In this document: positions 52,943 through 60,139 of the stretch, one piece after another | How the letters are laid out: each line of letters begins with the position of its first letter | Position numbering within the stretch: the stretch's first letter is position 1 | NCBI GenBank assembly: GCA_029262065.1 | Contig: JAJDAC010000048.1 | Span: 1 to 64,000, forward strand | Direction: 5' to 3' | Length of the DNA stretch: 64,000 nt | Source of the DNA: Candidatus Krumholzibacteriota bacterium | Lineage (GTDB): Bacteria > Krumholzibacteriota > Krumholzibacteriia > JAJRXK01 | Notes under the pieces: model-generated | The model's database searches: none | Told to the model about the DNA's origin: nothing | The model's input: only the letters and a program-made list of their open reading frames with translations | Translations under genes and position numbers: made by a program

Positions 52943-52978
52943 CGATAGAAGACGTCCACGACGAGCGAGGTTCAACTT

Positions 52979-53299
52979 GTGATCGCACGAAAATGGCATG
53001 GCAGAACCAGCCTCGAAAACGCCGACGCGTATCTCGAATTCTTGAAAAAGCGTGCAGTTCCGGACTATTCGGGCGTCGCTGGATGTCTTGGTGTCTATTT
53101 GCTGCGCAGGGATGACGAGAATTCGGCGCACTTCGAGACGCTGACTTTCTGGACTTCGGAAGAGGCCATTCGCGCATTCGCCGGCGAGGACGTGCTAAAG
53201 GCGAAGTACTATCCGGAGGATGACGATTTCCTTCTTGAGTTTGAGCCAGAAGTCCGCCATTACGAAGCAATAGAGGGCCGAAGGCTGGATACGGCATAG
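52979..53299 (+). CDS. Antibiotic biosynthesis monooxygenase-like (ABM) dimeric ferredoxin-fold protein
   Basis: A 106-residue protein. IARKWHGRTSLENADAYLEFL, SGVAGCLGVYLLRR, AHFETLTFWTSEEAIRAFAG and FEPEVRHYEA form the expected beta-alpha-beta-beta pattern. Such proteins range from monooxygenases to stress proteins; no cofactor can be read from the sequence. Start GTG 52979. No complete attC lies on its right side. Confidence 0.7.
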   Translation: MIARKWHGRTSLENADAYLEFLKKRAVPDYSGVAGCLGVYLLRRDDENSAHFETLTFWTSEEAIRAFAGEDVLKAKYYPEDDDFLLEFEPEVRHYEAIEGRRLDTA

Positions 53300-53356
53300 G
53301 TATCTGGCAGGGGAGCGCCAGTTGCCAATCAACCCGATGTCAATAAGGATGAAACC

Positions 53357-54160
53357 ATGAGTGACCCCTTCGTCCCACGCGTCGGCGGAATCCTCAGCGC
53401 CGACATTGCCGTGCCCGAACACGAACGTGAAATGCGTTTCTACTCACGCGTACTCAGCACGGGCGAGAATCCGCTTTGGCGCGAGGATCTGATGAACAAC
53501 CGTGGCACGCCCATCATCGGCTTGGGCGCGCGCACCGCGGAGCATACTGACCTTCCACTCCAATGGATGCCGCACGTTCAGGTCGCCGATGTTGCATCCA
53601 GTGCGAAGCGTGCGCTCGATCTGAGCGGGAGTGAGCTCATGCATGGCAAAGACGACGATGGAAAGAGCCAGTGGGCGGTGCTGCTCGATCCGAATGGCGC
53701 GGCGTTCGGGATCGTCCCAGTCGTTTCCGCCGAGGATATCCTCCCAACTGAGGGCGTCGCACCGCGCGACGCCGCGGCGCCGGTGGGTTGTATCTCCTGG
53801 CTCGACCTGACGGTCTCCGACGCTTCGGCAACCCGTGATTTCTACGCCCAGGTCGTTGGCTGGTCGGTGCAGGACGTCGAGATGGAGGACGCAGGCGAGC
53901 GCTACGCCGATTACAAAATGTTTGGTGATGATGGAAATCCGGCGGCGGGAGTCTGTCATGCGCGCGGCGTGAACCTGGAGCTGCCGCCAACCTGGATGAT
54001 CTACCTTCCCGTTGGCGACCTCGGCGAAAGTCTCCGTCGGGTAAGAGAAGAAGGGGGCAGAGTCATCAAGGCGACACGGGGGACGGATGGGGAGTACACA
54101 TATGCGGCGGTTCAGGATCCGGTGGGGGCGTGCCTGGCGTTGGTGGAATCATGCGAATAG
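53357..54160 (+). CDS. Two-domain VOC family protein, cassette gene
   Basis: A 267-residue protein with two glyoxalase-like modules. The first opens with GGILSADIAVPEHEREMRFY and ends WAVLLDPNGAAFGIV. The second opens with ISWLDLTVSDASATRDFYAQVVGW and ends AVQDPVGACLALVE. This layout matches the CFP32-like tandem VOC group. It overlaps the SRPBCC gene by 10 bases, so the two are probably co-translated. Substrate unknown. Confidence 0.75.
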   Translation: MSDPFVPRVGGILSADIAVPEHEREMRFYSRVLSTGENPLWREDLMNNRGTPIIGLGARTAEHTDLPLQWMPHVQVADVASSAKRALDLSGSELMHGKDDDGKSQWAVLLDPNGAAFGIVPVVSAEDILPTEGVAPRDAAAPVGCISWLDLTVSDASATRDFYAQVVGWSVQDVEMEDAGERYADYKMFGDDGNPAAGVCHARGVNLELPPTWMIYLPVGDLGESLRRVREEGGRVIKATRGTDGEYTYAAVQDPVGACLALVESCE

Positions 54161-54567
54161 CGATTGAGGTAGACGTTGCTGCGCCCATTGAGAAAGTGTG
54201 GCAGGCGTGGACTACACCAGCTGACATTGAGCAATGGAACGCGGCTTCGGACGACTGGAGTTGCCCCAGCGCAAAGATCGACCTGCGGCCTGGCGGACAC
54301 TTTTCGTACCGCATGGAGGCAAAGGATGGCAGCATGGGATTTGATTTCGTCGGCACCTTCACGAAGGTAGTCCCCAACGAGGTCATCGAATTCTCGTTGG
54401 ACGACGAGCGGACGGTCGTTGTTGAATTCTCCGCGAACGACGGAACGGCGACGGTCCGCGAGACTTTCGACGCCGAGTCAACAAATGCTGGCGAGCAGCA
54501 ACGGCAGGGATGGCAAGCAATCCTGGACAGATTTGCTCGGCACGTCGAGAACGAGATCGCCCGCTGA
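54151..54567 (+). CDS. SRPBCC (AHSA1-type START-like) protein, cassette gene
   Basis: A 138-residue protein. IAIEVDVAAPIEKVWQAWT, WNAASDDWSCPSAKIDLRPGG and a late QRQGWQAILDRFARHVE helix are typical of the AHSA1 / YndB family of hydrophobic-ligand-binding helix-grip proteins. ATG 54151 overlaps the tandem VOC gene end. Confidence 0.8.
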   Translation: MRIAIEVDVAAPIEKVWQAWTTPADIEQWNAASDDWSCPSAKIDLRPGGHFSYRMEAKDGSMGFDFVGTFTKVVPNEVIEFSLDDERTVVVEFSANDGTATVRETFDAESTNAGEQQRQGWQAILDRFARHVENEIAR

Positions 54568-54582
54568 TGGACCCTTCAAACG

Positions 54583-54671
54583 GCATCTAAGCAAGCCGAT
54601 GCAGCGGACAGCCCGCGGCCGGCCTTGATCGCCGGCTCACATTGCTCAAGTAGCAGCGGCCGTCTAACATC
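54583..54671 (+). other. Degenerate attC-like site 6
   Basis: It starts GCATCTAAGCAAGCC, followed by GATGCAGCGGACAG, close to the left arm of known attC types. The right arm (AGCAGCGGCCGTCTAAC) does not end in a GTTRRRY box. It lies after the SRPBCC gene, where an attC is expected. Confidence 0.4.
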
Positions 54672-54696
54672 GCCTTACACTTGACTGGAGGCCAGA

Positions 54697-55395
54697 GTGA
54701 CGAGTCGATTGCGGGATTCCTACCTTGGTTCCTGTGCGTTGGCGGGAGGAGTGGTTGGTTTTCTCATGGCGCCCGCCATGGTGACCATCAAGTACATGAC
54801 GGGGTGGTCCATCATACCGAAACCGTTCTGGGTCGAACCAGCTCAGCAGGCGTTGAGCGGCCTGGTTCCGTTCGCAACGCCGCCCGAGCTATGGATGGCC
54901 TTCGGCACTGCATACACCATCGCACTGCTGTTGATGCTCGTGAGCCTCATCGGACTATTCGGACGAGCGCGAGATACTGAGGGCCGGATCCCCACAAAGG
55001 GGTATTGGATACTGCTCGCGGGTTTCTGCATGGTTATTCCAGGCGATGCGATTCACTCGTGGACCTGGTCTCAGGACGGTCTGACCATCCCAACGCCCGG
55101 AACAAACCCCCTGGCAAACACGGCGTACGCGGTTCATATGATGGGAATGAACCTTGTCATGCTGGGAAGCTTGATCGTGGGGATATCCGCGCTCCGTGGA
55201 AAGTTCCTCGCACCATGGCTGGCATGGTTGTTCGTGCTGATTTTTCCTTCGGCTATACTGGCATCTACCACCTTTCTTCCAACGACGCCGAGCGGTGCAC
55301 TGTGGCTATTCAGCATCATGATGGCGGCCTGCGGGTATTTCATTACCACCGGAAGAACAAAGCGGCTCCTGTCGCCTAACCAGTCGTCGGCGTGA
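54697..55395 (+). CDS. Hypothetical membrane protein, cassette gene
   Basis: A 232-residue protein with about six hydrophobic helices and no recognised domain. Start GTG 54697 follows TGGAGG. The last codons (SPNQSSA) run through a GCCTAAC box at 55374-55380, again showing gene and recombination site overlapping. Its role is unknown. Confidence 0.55.
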   Translation: MTSRLRDSYLGSCALAGGVVGFLMAPAMVTIKYMTGWSIIPKPFWVEPAQQALSGLVPFATPPELWMAFGTAYTIALLLMLVSLIGLFGRARDTEGRIPTKGYWILLAGFCMVIPGDAIHSWTWSQDGLTIPTPGTNPLANTAYAVHMMGMNLVMLGSLIVGISALRGKFLAPWLAWLFVLIFPSAILASTTFLPTTPSGALWLFSIMMAACGYFITTGRTKRLLSPNQSSA

Positions 55396-55443
55396 ATCAG
55401 AATATCTGTATTCGCCGCGGCGTCAGTCCGACCAGGTAGGGGC
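55374..55443 (+). other. Degenerate attC-like site 7
   Basis: A left box GCCTAAC (55374-55380) followed by CAGTCGTCGGCG, which partly pairs with CGCCGCGGCGTCAGTCCGAC further on. The expected right box has decayed to GTAGGGGC. Confidence 0.4.
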
Positions 55444-55470
55444 GGTCTTACAACCCTTACGGAGGTGCAC

Positions 55471-55713
55471 ATGAAGAAGTCGAAGTCCGCCGAGGACGCC
55501 TACAAGGACAAGGTGAAGTTGACCTTCGCCAAGGGGGCCTCGCTAAAAGACACGAGCAAGCTCTTCAATTCGAGCCTCGATGGGAACACCCGGCGCGCGA
55601 TTGACATCCACGAAGGAGAGAAGGTGGATGCCCGCGCGTTCAAGGCGCTCGTGCGGGCCGCGGTCGCCAGCAACACGGCCATCGCAAAGAAAAAGCCGAA
55701 ACGAACGAAGTAG
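55471..55713 (+). CDS. Short DUF1801-family C-terminal protein
   Basis: An 80-residue protein. AYKDKVKLTFAKGASLKD, then LFNSSLDGNTRRAIDIHEGE and AFKALVRAAVASN, match the C-terminal half of DUF1801 (YdhG-like) proteins, which are usually 130-150 residues. The N-terminal half is missing and replaced by a short lysine-rich lead. GGAGG (55461-55465) directly precedes ATG 55471, so the short form may really be made. Confidence 0.6.
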   Translation: MKKSKSAEDAYKDKVKLTFAKGASLKDTSKLFNSSLDGNTRRAIDIHEGEKVDARAFKALVRAAVASNTAIAKKKPKRTK

Positions 55714-55734
55714 GCACCCCGCGGGGAGACTCTC

Positions 55735-56337
55735 ATGACGATGATTTTCAGTTGCGAATATCGACTCAGGAATCGTGATGGCTACAACAACGATACGTTG
55801 AAGGAGTATGTTGAGAAGCTGTACGACCTTGGATACACAGCGGCGTCTGACCATGTCCAGGTGATTGAGTACGAAACGTGGGATGACAAAGGCAGCCTGG
55901 AAGAAGGCCGCCCCAGGAAAGCATACTCGTTGGAAGAGTGCCTTCAGAGCATAGAGAAGATCGGCGCCGAGAAGATCATGATCTGTTTCCCGCACTCTGG
56001 CGATGATGAAACGGGCAAAAAGCGTTTCAAGAATACTACGACGGACCTCTATGTCGAATTGATCGAGTTGGCGGAGCGATATCGGCAGGAGAAGGGCAAT
56101 GATACAGGGCATCGACTCTACATGGACATGATCGTGGGCATTGGCTTTGAAGGATTTCATGGGCCAGAGAAGACGTGGGGGCCGCGGATCCAGGTTGGAG
56201 GGGATGGTTACGTATCTGATTCCGAGGATTTTCCCGAGTATCTACTGCGCAACAGCAAACGGTTACAAGAGCTGAATGCCGCCGGGCAGGAGATCTTCAA
56301 GACCGAACTCGAACCTGTCATGGCCTATGAATCCTAG
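55735..56337 (+). CDS. Hypothetical protein, cassette gene
   Basis: A 200-residue soluble, acidic protein that I do not recognise. Predicted mixed alpha/beta: a lead strand (MIFSCEYRLRNRDG), helices with YVEKLYDLGYTAASDHVQVIEYETW, and a C-terminal helix. No membrane span or metal motif. ATG 55735 follows GGGGAGA, 21 bases after the short DUF1801 gene, so it may share its cassette. The lower GC content supports foreign origin. Confidence 0.55.
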   Translation: MTMIFSCEYRLRNRDGYNNDTLKEYVEKLYDLGYTAASDHVQVIEYETWDDKGSLEEGRPRKAYSLEECLQSIEKIGAEKIMICFPHSGDDETGKKRFKNTTTDLYVELIELAERYRQEKGNDTGHRLYMDMIVGIGFEGFHGPEKTWGPRIQVGGDGYVSDSEDFPEYLLRNSKRLQELNAAGQEIFKTELEPVMAYES

Positions 56338-56366
56338 TTGGGTATCGTTCATTCTCGTGTATCGTC

Positions 56367-56386
56367 CAATGGGACTGGATTCGCAG
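56367..56386 (+). repeat. 20-bp repeat, copy 2 (upstream of VOC gene)
   Basis: Second copy of the element at 46198-46217, differing by one base. It sits 31 bases before the VOC gene start. Confidence 0.7.
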
Positions 56387-56416
56387 GGCAATTGAAGCGA
56401 TAGACAGGAGGCAACG

Positions 56417-56821
56417 ATGGCGAAAGTAACTGGAGTAGGCGGCGTCTTCTTCAAGAGCAAAGGCGACAGCGCTGCATTGGCAGCGTGGTATCGAACGCAC
56501 TTGGGCATGCAGCTGGAAGACTTCGGCGGCGCTATCCTCAAATGGCCGGACGACAAGGCCGAGGATCGTGGCCTTACTGTCTGGAGTCTCGCGGATAGCG
56601 ACAGCCAGTGGTTCAGCCCAAGCAAATCTCCCTTCATGATCAACTACCGGGTCGACAACCTCGGCGAGATGTTGGAGCAACTGCGTGCGGGTGGTGTGGA
56701 AGTCATCCAAGGACCGGAATCACATGAGAACGGCAAGTTCGCGTGGATCATGGACCCAGACGAAAACAAGATCGAGCTGTGGGAGCCAATGGCGTGGGAC
56801 GCAAAGAACAAGGATGCCTGA
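56417..56821 (+). CDS. VOC family glyoxalase-like protein, cassette gene
   Basis: A 134-residue single VOC domain. GVGGVFFKSKGDSAALAAWY is the first strand and helix, and FAWIMDPDENKIELWEP carries the conserved PDxNxIELW ending with its metal-ligand glutamate. ATG 56417 follows ACAGGAGGCAACG. Substrate unknown. Confidence 0.8.
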   Translation: MAKVTGVGGVFFKSKGDSAALAAWYRTHLGMQLEDFGGAILKWPDDKAEDRGLTVWSLADSDSQWFSPSKSPFMINYRVDNLGEMLEQLRAGGVEVIQGPESHENGKFAWIMDPDENKIELWEPMAWDAKNKDA

Positions 56822-56828
56822 GAGGAAC

Positions 56829-56880
56829 GCCTGACAACCGGTTGCAGTGGGCGGTCCGCGGCTGCGGGTGTGGCTGGTCT
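56829..56880 (+). other. Possible attC remnant 8 (left part)
   Basis: GCCTGACAACCGGTTGCAG resembles the left arm of attC 2, but the left box is GCCTGAC and no right box is seen before the next gene. Confidence 0.3.
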
Positions 56881-56893
56881 TGGAGGTGAATCG

Positions 56894-57550
56894 GTGGAGC
56901 GACCAGTTTCGTTCGGTTACAAGATGGCCTGGCTCGCGGTCCGTTCGACCGAGCCCGTCGGTGTGCTCGACAGTCTGGGTGTGACGGAGGCGGTGCCAGC
57001 CTCGTGGCAAGAGGGGATCGACGCGATCTACTCGTCCTCGTCACTTTCGGTTCACCCCGCGTTCATTACGCCCGAACTCGACGGCTGGCTTCTGATCGCG
57101 AGCCCGGGTTTCTTCGACGAGGCCTCGGACTCCGAACCGACGCGACTCGAGCGTTTCGTCACAGAGGCGGCGAAGCGGTTGGGAACCGAAGTCCAGTTCT
57201 TCGCCACGCATCGTGCCGTGGAGGGCCACGCTTGGGCGTGGGCCGACAGAAAAGGACTCAAACGCGCCTTCTTCTACCTGGGCGAGACCGACGAATACCT
57301 GCTCGACTCGGGGGCGAAGACGCCACGCGAAGAAGAACTGAAGTGTCTCGACCCAGGCGACGAAGCGGTTCCGGATGAGTCAACCGTGATGTCCGTGGCG
57401 CGCGAGTGGAGCCTCGATCCCACCGGATTGGATCAACGCGCGGCTGAGGCGTCCATCGGATACCTCGGACTGGTTCGTGAACCAGCGGTTGGCGAGCATG
57501 GTGAAGCGGTGGGCGAGCTGCCTTCCAAACCCTGGTGGAGATTCTGGTAG
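56894..57550 (+). CDS. Hypothetical protein, cassette gene
   Basis: A 218-residue soluble protein, unassigned. GWLLIASPGFFDE, then EVQFFATHRAVEGHAWAWAD and FFYLGETDEYLLDSG, suggest an alpha/beta fold. The region between about 30 and 130 is strand-rich. GTG 56894 has GGAGG nine bases upstream; no ATG precedes the conserved-looking core. Near-full-length relatives are probably other mobile or immunity-type proteins, but that is an impression, not evidence. Confidence 0.5.
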   Translation: MERPVSFGYKMAWLAVRSTEPVGVLDSLGVTEAVPASWQEGIDAIYSSSSLSVHPAFITPELDGWLLIASPGFFDEASDSEPTRLERFVTEAAKRLGTEVQFFATHRAVEGHAWAWADRKGLKRAFFYLGETDEYLLDSGAKTPREEELKCLDPGDEAVPDESTVMSVAREWSLDPTGLDQRAAEASIGYLGLVREPAVGEHGEAVGELPSKPWWRFW

Positions 57551-57666
57551 AGGATGACATCGACGAGTTGTCGAGTCGATAGACGGCGTTGGTGAGATCG
57601 GCGACGAAGTGTCACCGGAAGACGAGGCCGCCCCGGTTCTTGACGATGGTCGCTCCAGGCGCCAAT

Positions 57667-57673
57667 CTTAGGC
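57667..57673 (+). other. CTTAGGC box before DUF1801 gene (possible attC right-end remnant)
   Basis: GGCGCCAATCTTAGGC directly before ATG 57674 resembles the right end of attC 1 (GCCAATCCGTTAGGC). The first base of the box is changed. Confidence 0.3.
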
Positions 57674-58069
57674 ATGGATCAGATTTTCCGGTTCTCCAAT
57701 GCAGCCAAGCAGGATCCCGCCGTGGATGCCTGGATGAACGGACACCCCGGTGAACTGGGAAAAATCGCACGTCACTGGTTCGATGTCATGCGCGAGTGTG
57801 GAGAAGACGTTCGAGTGCTTTTGCACGACGGCCATCCCACCGCATGCGTAGAAGAGGCTGCGTTTGGTTACGTCAATGCATTCACCGCTCACGTCAATGT
57901 GGGCTTCTTCCGCGGAGCCGAGCTTGCGGATCCGGCACGGTTGCTGGAAGGCACGGGCAAGTACATGCGGCACGTGAAACTGAAACCAGGTGATGACGTC
58001 GACACCGCGGCGCTAACCAAGCTGATCGAAGCCGCCTACACCGACATGAAGGGCAGATGTGGTCAGTGA
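57674..58069 (+). CDS. DUF1801 family protein, cassette gene
   Basis: A 131-residue protein. DPAVDAWMNGHPGELGKIARHWF, LHDGHPTACVEEAAFGYVNAF and GKYMRHVKLKPGDDVDTAAL match DUF1801 of full length. The family may bind small ligands or metal; its function is unknown. Its TGA overlaps the ATG of the next VOC gene (TGATG). Confidence 0.8.
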   Translation: MDQIFRFSNAAKQDPAVDAWMNGHPGELGKIARHWFDVMRECGEDVRVLLHDGHPTACVEEAAFGYVNAFTAHVNVGFFRGAELADPARLLEGTGKYMRHVKLKPGDDVDTAALTKLIEAAYTDMKGRCGQ

Positions 58070-58461
58070 TGAGTGAAAGCCTGTTCGCCGCCGCCTACCC
58101 CTACGCTGACGACGTACTCGACCTGCCTGTCGCGGACGTCGAAAAGGCCGCCGCCTACTACGCCAAGGGCTTCGGACTCGTTGAGACAGAACGTCGCTCC
58201 AAGCCGCCTACCGTCATTATGGAACGCGACGGTGTGCGCATGGGTTTCGTGCAGAATGGACGCGACCCGGGCCAGGAGGGAGCCGCGATCCTGGTCACCG
58301 ACATCCACCGAGCCCGCCAGGAACTCGAGGACGCGGGAATCGAAACGGGTAACTGGCGGGTGGACGAACGTGACGACGGCAAGTTTCAGGTGTTCTTTGT
58401 CGTCGCTCCCGACGGGCTCTGTTACTACTTCCACCAACCGATCGACAACGACGCGGGATGA
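58069..58461 (+). CDS. VOC family glyoxalase-like protein
   Basis: A 130-residue single VOC domain: DDVLDLPVADVEKAAAYYAKGFG at the start and FVVAPDGLCYYFHQP at the end. It is coupled to the DUF1801 gene and is the last plus-strand gene of the accessory region. Substrate unknown. Confidence 0.75.
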   Translation: MSESLFAAAYPYADDVLDLPVADVEKAAAYYAKGFGLVETERRSKPPTVIMERDGVRMGFVQNGRDPGQEGAAILVTDIHRARQELEDAGIETGNWRVDERDDGKFQVFFVVAPDGLCYYFHQPIDNDAG

Positions 58462-58490
58462 GGGTACGGGGGGCAACCCTGGGCCTGCGC

Positions 58491-58517
58491 AAAAAAAGGG
58501 CGGCCCGAAGGCCGCCC
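58491..58517 (-). terminator. Intrinsic terminator of the subtilisin gene
   Basis: GGGCGGCC-CGAA-GGCCGCCC (58498-58517) is an 8-bp GC stem with a tetraloop. Read on the minus strand it is followed by seven Ts (A7 at 58491-58497). It lies 29 bases downstream of the subtilisin stop at 58546 and also fences off the array. Confidence 0.9.
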
Positions 58518-58545
58518 AATGAATCCATACCAAATCAGTGCTCTC

Positions 58546-59994
58546 CTACGGCGGCGTAATCCCTTCACCCGGCGGTACCGGAAGCACGGGTAGCACCGTT
58601 CCTTCATCCCCGATGATGGCCAACACCGGGTCGATAGTACCGAACGTCGTGGCCCCTATTGGGTCAATCGGCGCGGTGTACGTAAGCAGGTGCACTGCCG
58701 CGGTCACCGGATCAAGATCAAACGCCCGGGCCACCAACGCAATGGCGGCTGACACCACGGGCGTGGCCATGGATGTGCCGGTAGCCGAGACCATGCCGTT
58801 GCCCGGGTACGGCGCAACCAGGTCGACGCCCGGCGCGCCGACGTAGGCGCCGACTCCGAAGTTGGAGAAGCTTGCCAACAGGTTCTGGGTATCGGTCGCC
58901 GACACTCCCAGTGCATTGGGTGAGGAAGCCGGGAACGCAGCCGCGGCCAGGCTTTGGTTGCCCGCCGCGCACACGGGGACCACGCCACCTTGCACGAGTT
59001 TCTGGAGTTGTGATTCCAGCAGGCTGCTGGTAGCGGAGAGCGACAGGCTCATGTTGATGATGTCGGCGCCGTGGCGTACGGCCAGGTCGATGCCCTTGAT
59101 GAGATCGGCCAGACTGCCTACGCCGTCGGAGTTGAGCACGCGAATGGGAAGGATCTTGGCCTTGGGCGCCACCAGATGGCACAGGCCGGCCACGACCGTG
59201 CCGTGCCCCTTGCCTTCGTCGATGTCGCCGTCACCGTCGTCGTCTTCGTTGTTCCATGTTTCGATGGAGGACATTTCCTCGCTACGGTGGAGCAGCGAGA
59301 GCTTGCCGCGCAACATGGGGTGCTGCGCATCGGCGCCCGTGTCGAGCACGGCGATGGTTACGTAGCCACCCTTGCTGACCCCATGCACCGCCGATAGCCC
59401 CAGCATATTGGTGATGGGCTGACCCATCGCCTCGGATTCGATCCATCCCTCGTAGAACCCGAACACGAGATCTTCACCGTGGGTCAGGTAGACCGCGTCG
59501 TTTTCCTGTGCCTCGACCACGCGAGGATCGTCGTTGATGTCGAGTACCATCTCCAGGCCGCCCTGCATCAGGGCCACGTCGGCCGTGAGCATCTCGACGA
59601 ACACCAATTCCAGTTCAGCCGCGAGAACGGCGGGGTCGGTTCCCGGCGTGATCTCCATGACGTACTGGTTGGCCGCGGGCTCGGTCAGGGGCGGAGCCAG
59701 TTCTTGAAACCCAGGTCCGTCCTCTTCGGGTGGAGGCAGGGGCAACCCCTCGACGCGACCGCCCACGACATCATCGGGAAGGACTTCGGGGTCGAGTTCG
59801 CTGAACTGAACGTATTCACCGGGCTCGCGCTCGGGCACGTAGTTGGCGACGCCGCGCACGAAGGGTGAGTTGCGATGCTCGGCGTAGTTCAGCGAAGCGT
59901 TCTGGTGGGACAGGTCGGTATTTTCGGGCGAAAGCGGTGCTTCTGCGCACCCAGCGAGCAACACGGCCAACGCCAGCCAGCGGAAACTTGTCAA
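58546..59994 (-). CDS. Subtilisin-like serine protease (S8), lipoprotein
   Basis: A 482-residue protein. The lipobox LLAGC puts the lipidated cysteine at C16, after a short leader. Residues about 20-105 are Pro/Glu-rich. A stretch at about 110-175 looks like an I9-type propeptide (YVMEITPGTD ... LMQGG). The catalytic domain has D218 (VLDTGAD), H264 (GKGHGTVVAG), oxyanion N346 (AAGN) and S408 (GTSMATPVV). An insert rich in Asp (EDDDGDGDIDEGKGHG) precedes the histidine and may bind calcium. The start is TTG 59994, just before the leader and after AAAAGGA; the frame continues upstream without a signal. It lies 145 bases downstream of the CHAT gene. Confidence 0.88.
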   Translation of the reverse strand: MTSFRWLALAVLLAGCAEAPLSPENTDLSHQNASLNYAEHRNSPFVRGVANYVPEREPGEYVQFSELDPEVLPDDVVGGRVEGLPLPPPEEDGPGFQELAPPLTEPAANQYVMEITPGTDPAVLAAELELVFVEMLTADVALMQGGLEMVLDINDDPRVVEAQENDAVYLTHGEDLVFGFYEGWIESEAMGQPITNMLGLSAVHGVSKGGYVTIAVLDTGADAQHPMLRGKLSLLHRSEEMSSIETWNNEDDDGDGDIDEGKGHGTVVAGLCHLVAPKAKILPIRVLNSDGVGSLADLIKGIDLAVRHGADIINMSLSLSATSSLLESQLQKLVQGGVVPVCAAGNQSLAAAAFPASSPNALGVSATDTQNLLASFSNFGVGAYVGAPGVDLVAPYPGNGMVSATGTSMATPVVSAAIALVARAFDLDPVTAAVHLLTYTAPIDPIGATTFGTIDPVLAIIGDEGTVLPVLPVPPGEGITPP

Positions 59995-60076
59995 AGGCCA
60001 ATCCTTTTCGCTACGAGATGGATCAGGGTCGAGCTGATTCGAAAGGACTGCCACCCAGGGAGGGCTTGTCCTCACG

Positions 60077-60082
60077 ATTATA
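60077..60082 (-). promoter_or_regulatory. -10 element upstream of the subtilisin gene
   Basis: On the minus strand this reads TATAAT, within GAGTGATATAATCG, about 85 bases upstream of the TTG start at 59994. A weak -35 (TGGATT) lies 18 bases further up. It suggests the protease gene has its own promoter in addition to read-through from the CHAT gene. Confidence 0.45.
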
Positions 60083-60119
60083 TCACTCGGCCCCGGGGGG
60101 AATCCAGAGCTCCAACTAA

Positions 60120-60137
60120 CTCGAACGTACGTTCGAG
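60120..60137. promoter_or_regulatory. Perfect 18-bp palindrome between CHAT and subtilisin genes
   Basis: CTCGAACGTACGTTCGAG is fully self-complementary. It ends 2 bases from the CHAT stop codon and lies about 40 bases upstream of the -10 element of the protease gene. Without a T-run it is not a normal terminator; an operator for a dimeric regulator is likely. Confidence 0.6.
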
Positions 60138-60139
60138 GC

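Larger units (their letters stand above)
46038..58461 (+). mobile_element. Integron-type gene-cassette array, integrase not in window
   Basis: This region holds about 19 short genes without common pathway, all on the plus strand. They belong to families often carried by integron cassettes (VOC, GNAT, DinB, DUF1801, SRPBCC, DUF6883/DUF4926). Between them lie attC-type inverted repeats with RYYYAAC and GTTRRRY ends: four clear ones (46777-46895, 47567-47700, 48480-48538, 49190-49323), one with a mutated left box (50467-50597), and several remnants to the right. In two cassettes the gene's stop codon falls inside its attC. GTTAGGC at 46038-46044 marks the left boundary. No intI is seen, so it is either a CALIN or part of a larger integron. 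Confidence 0.75.
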
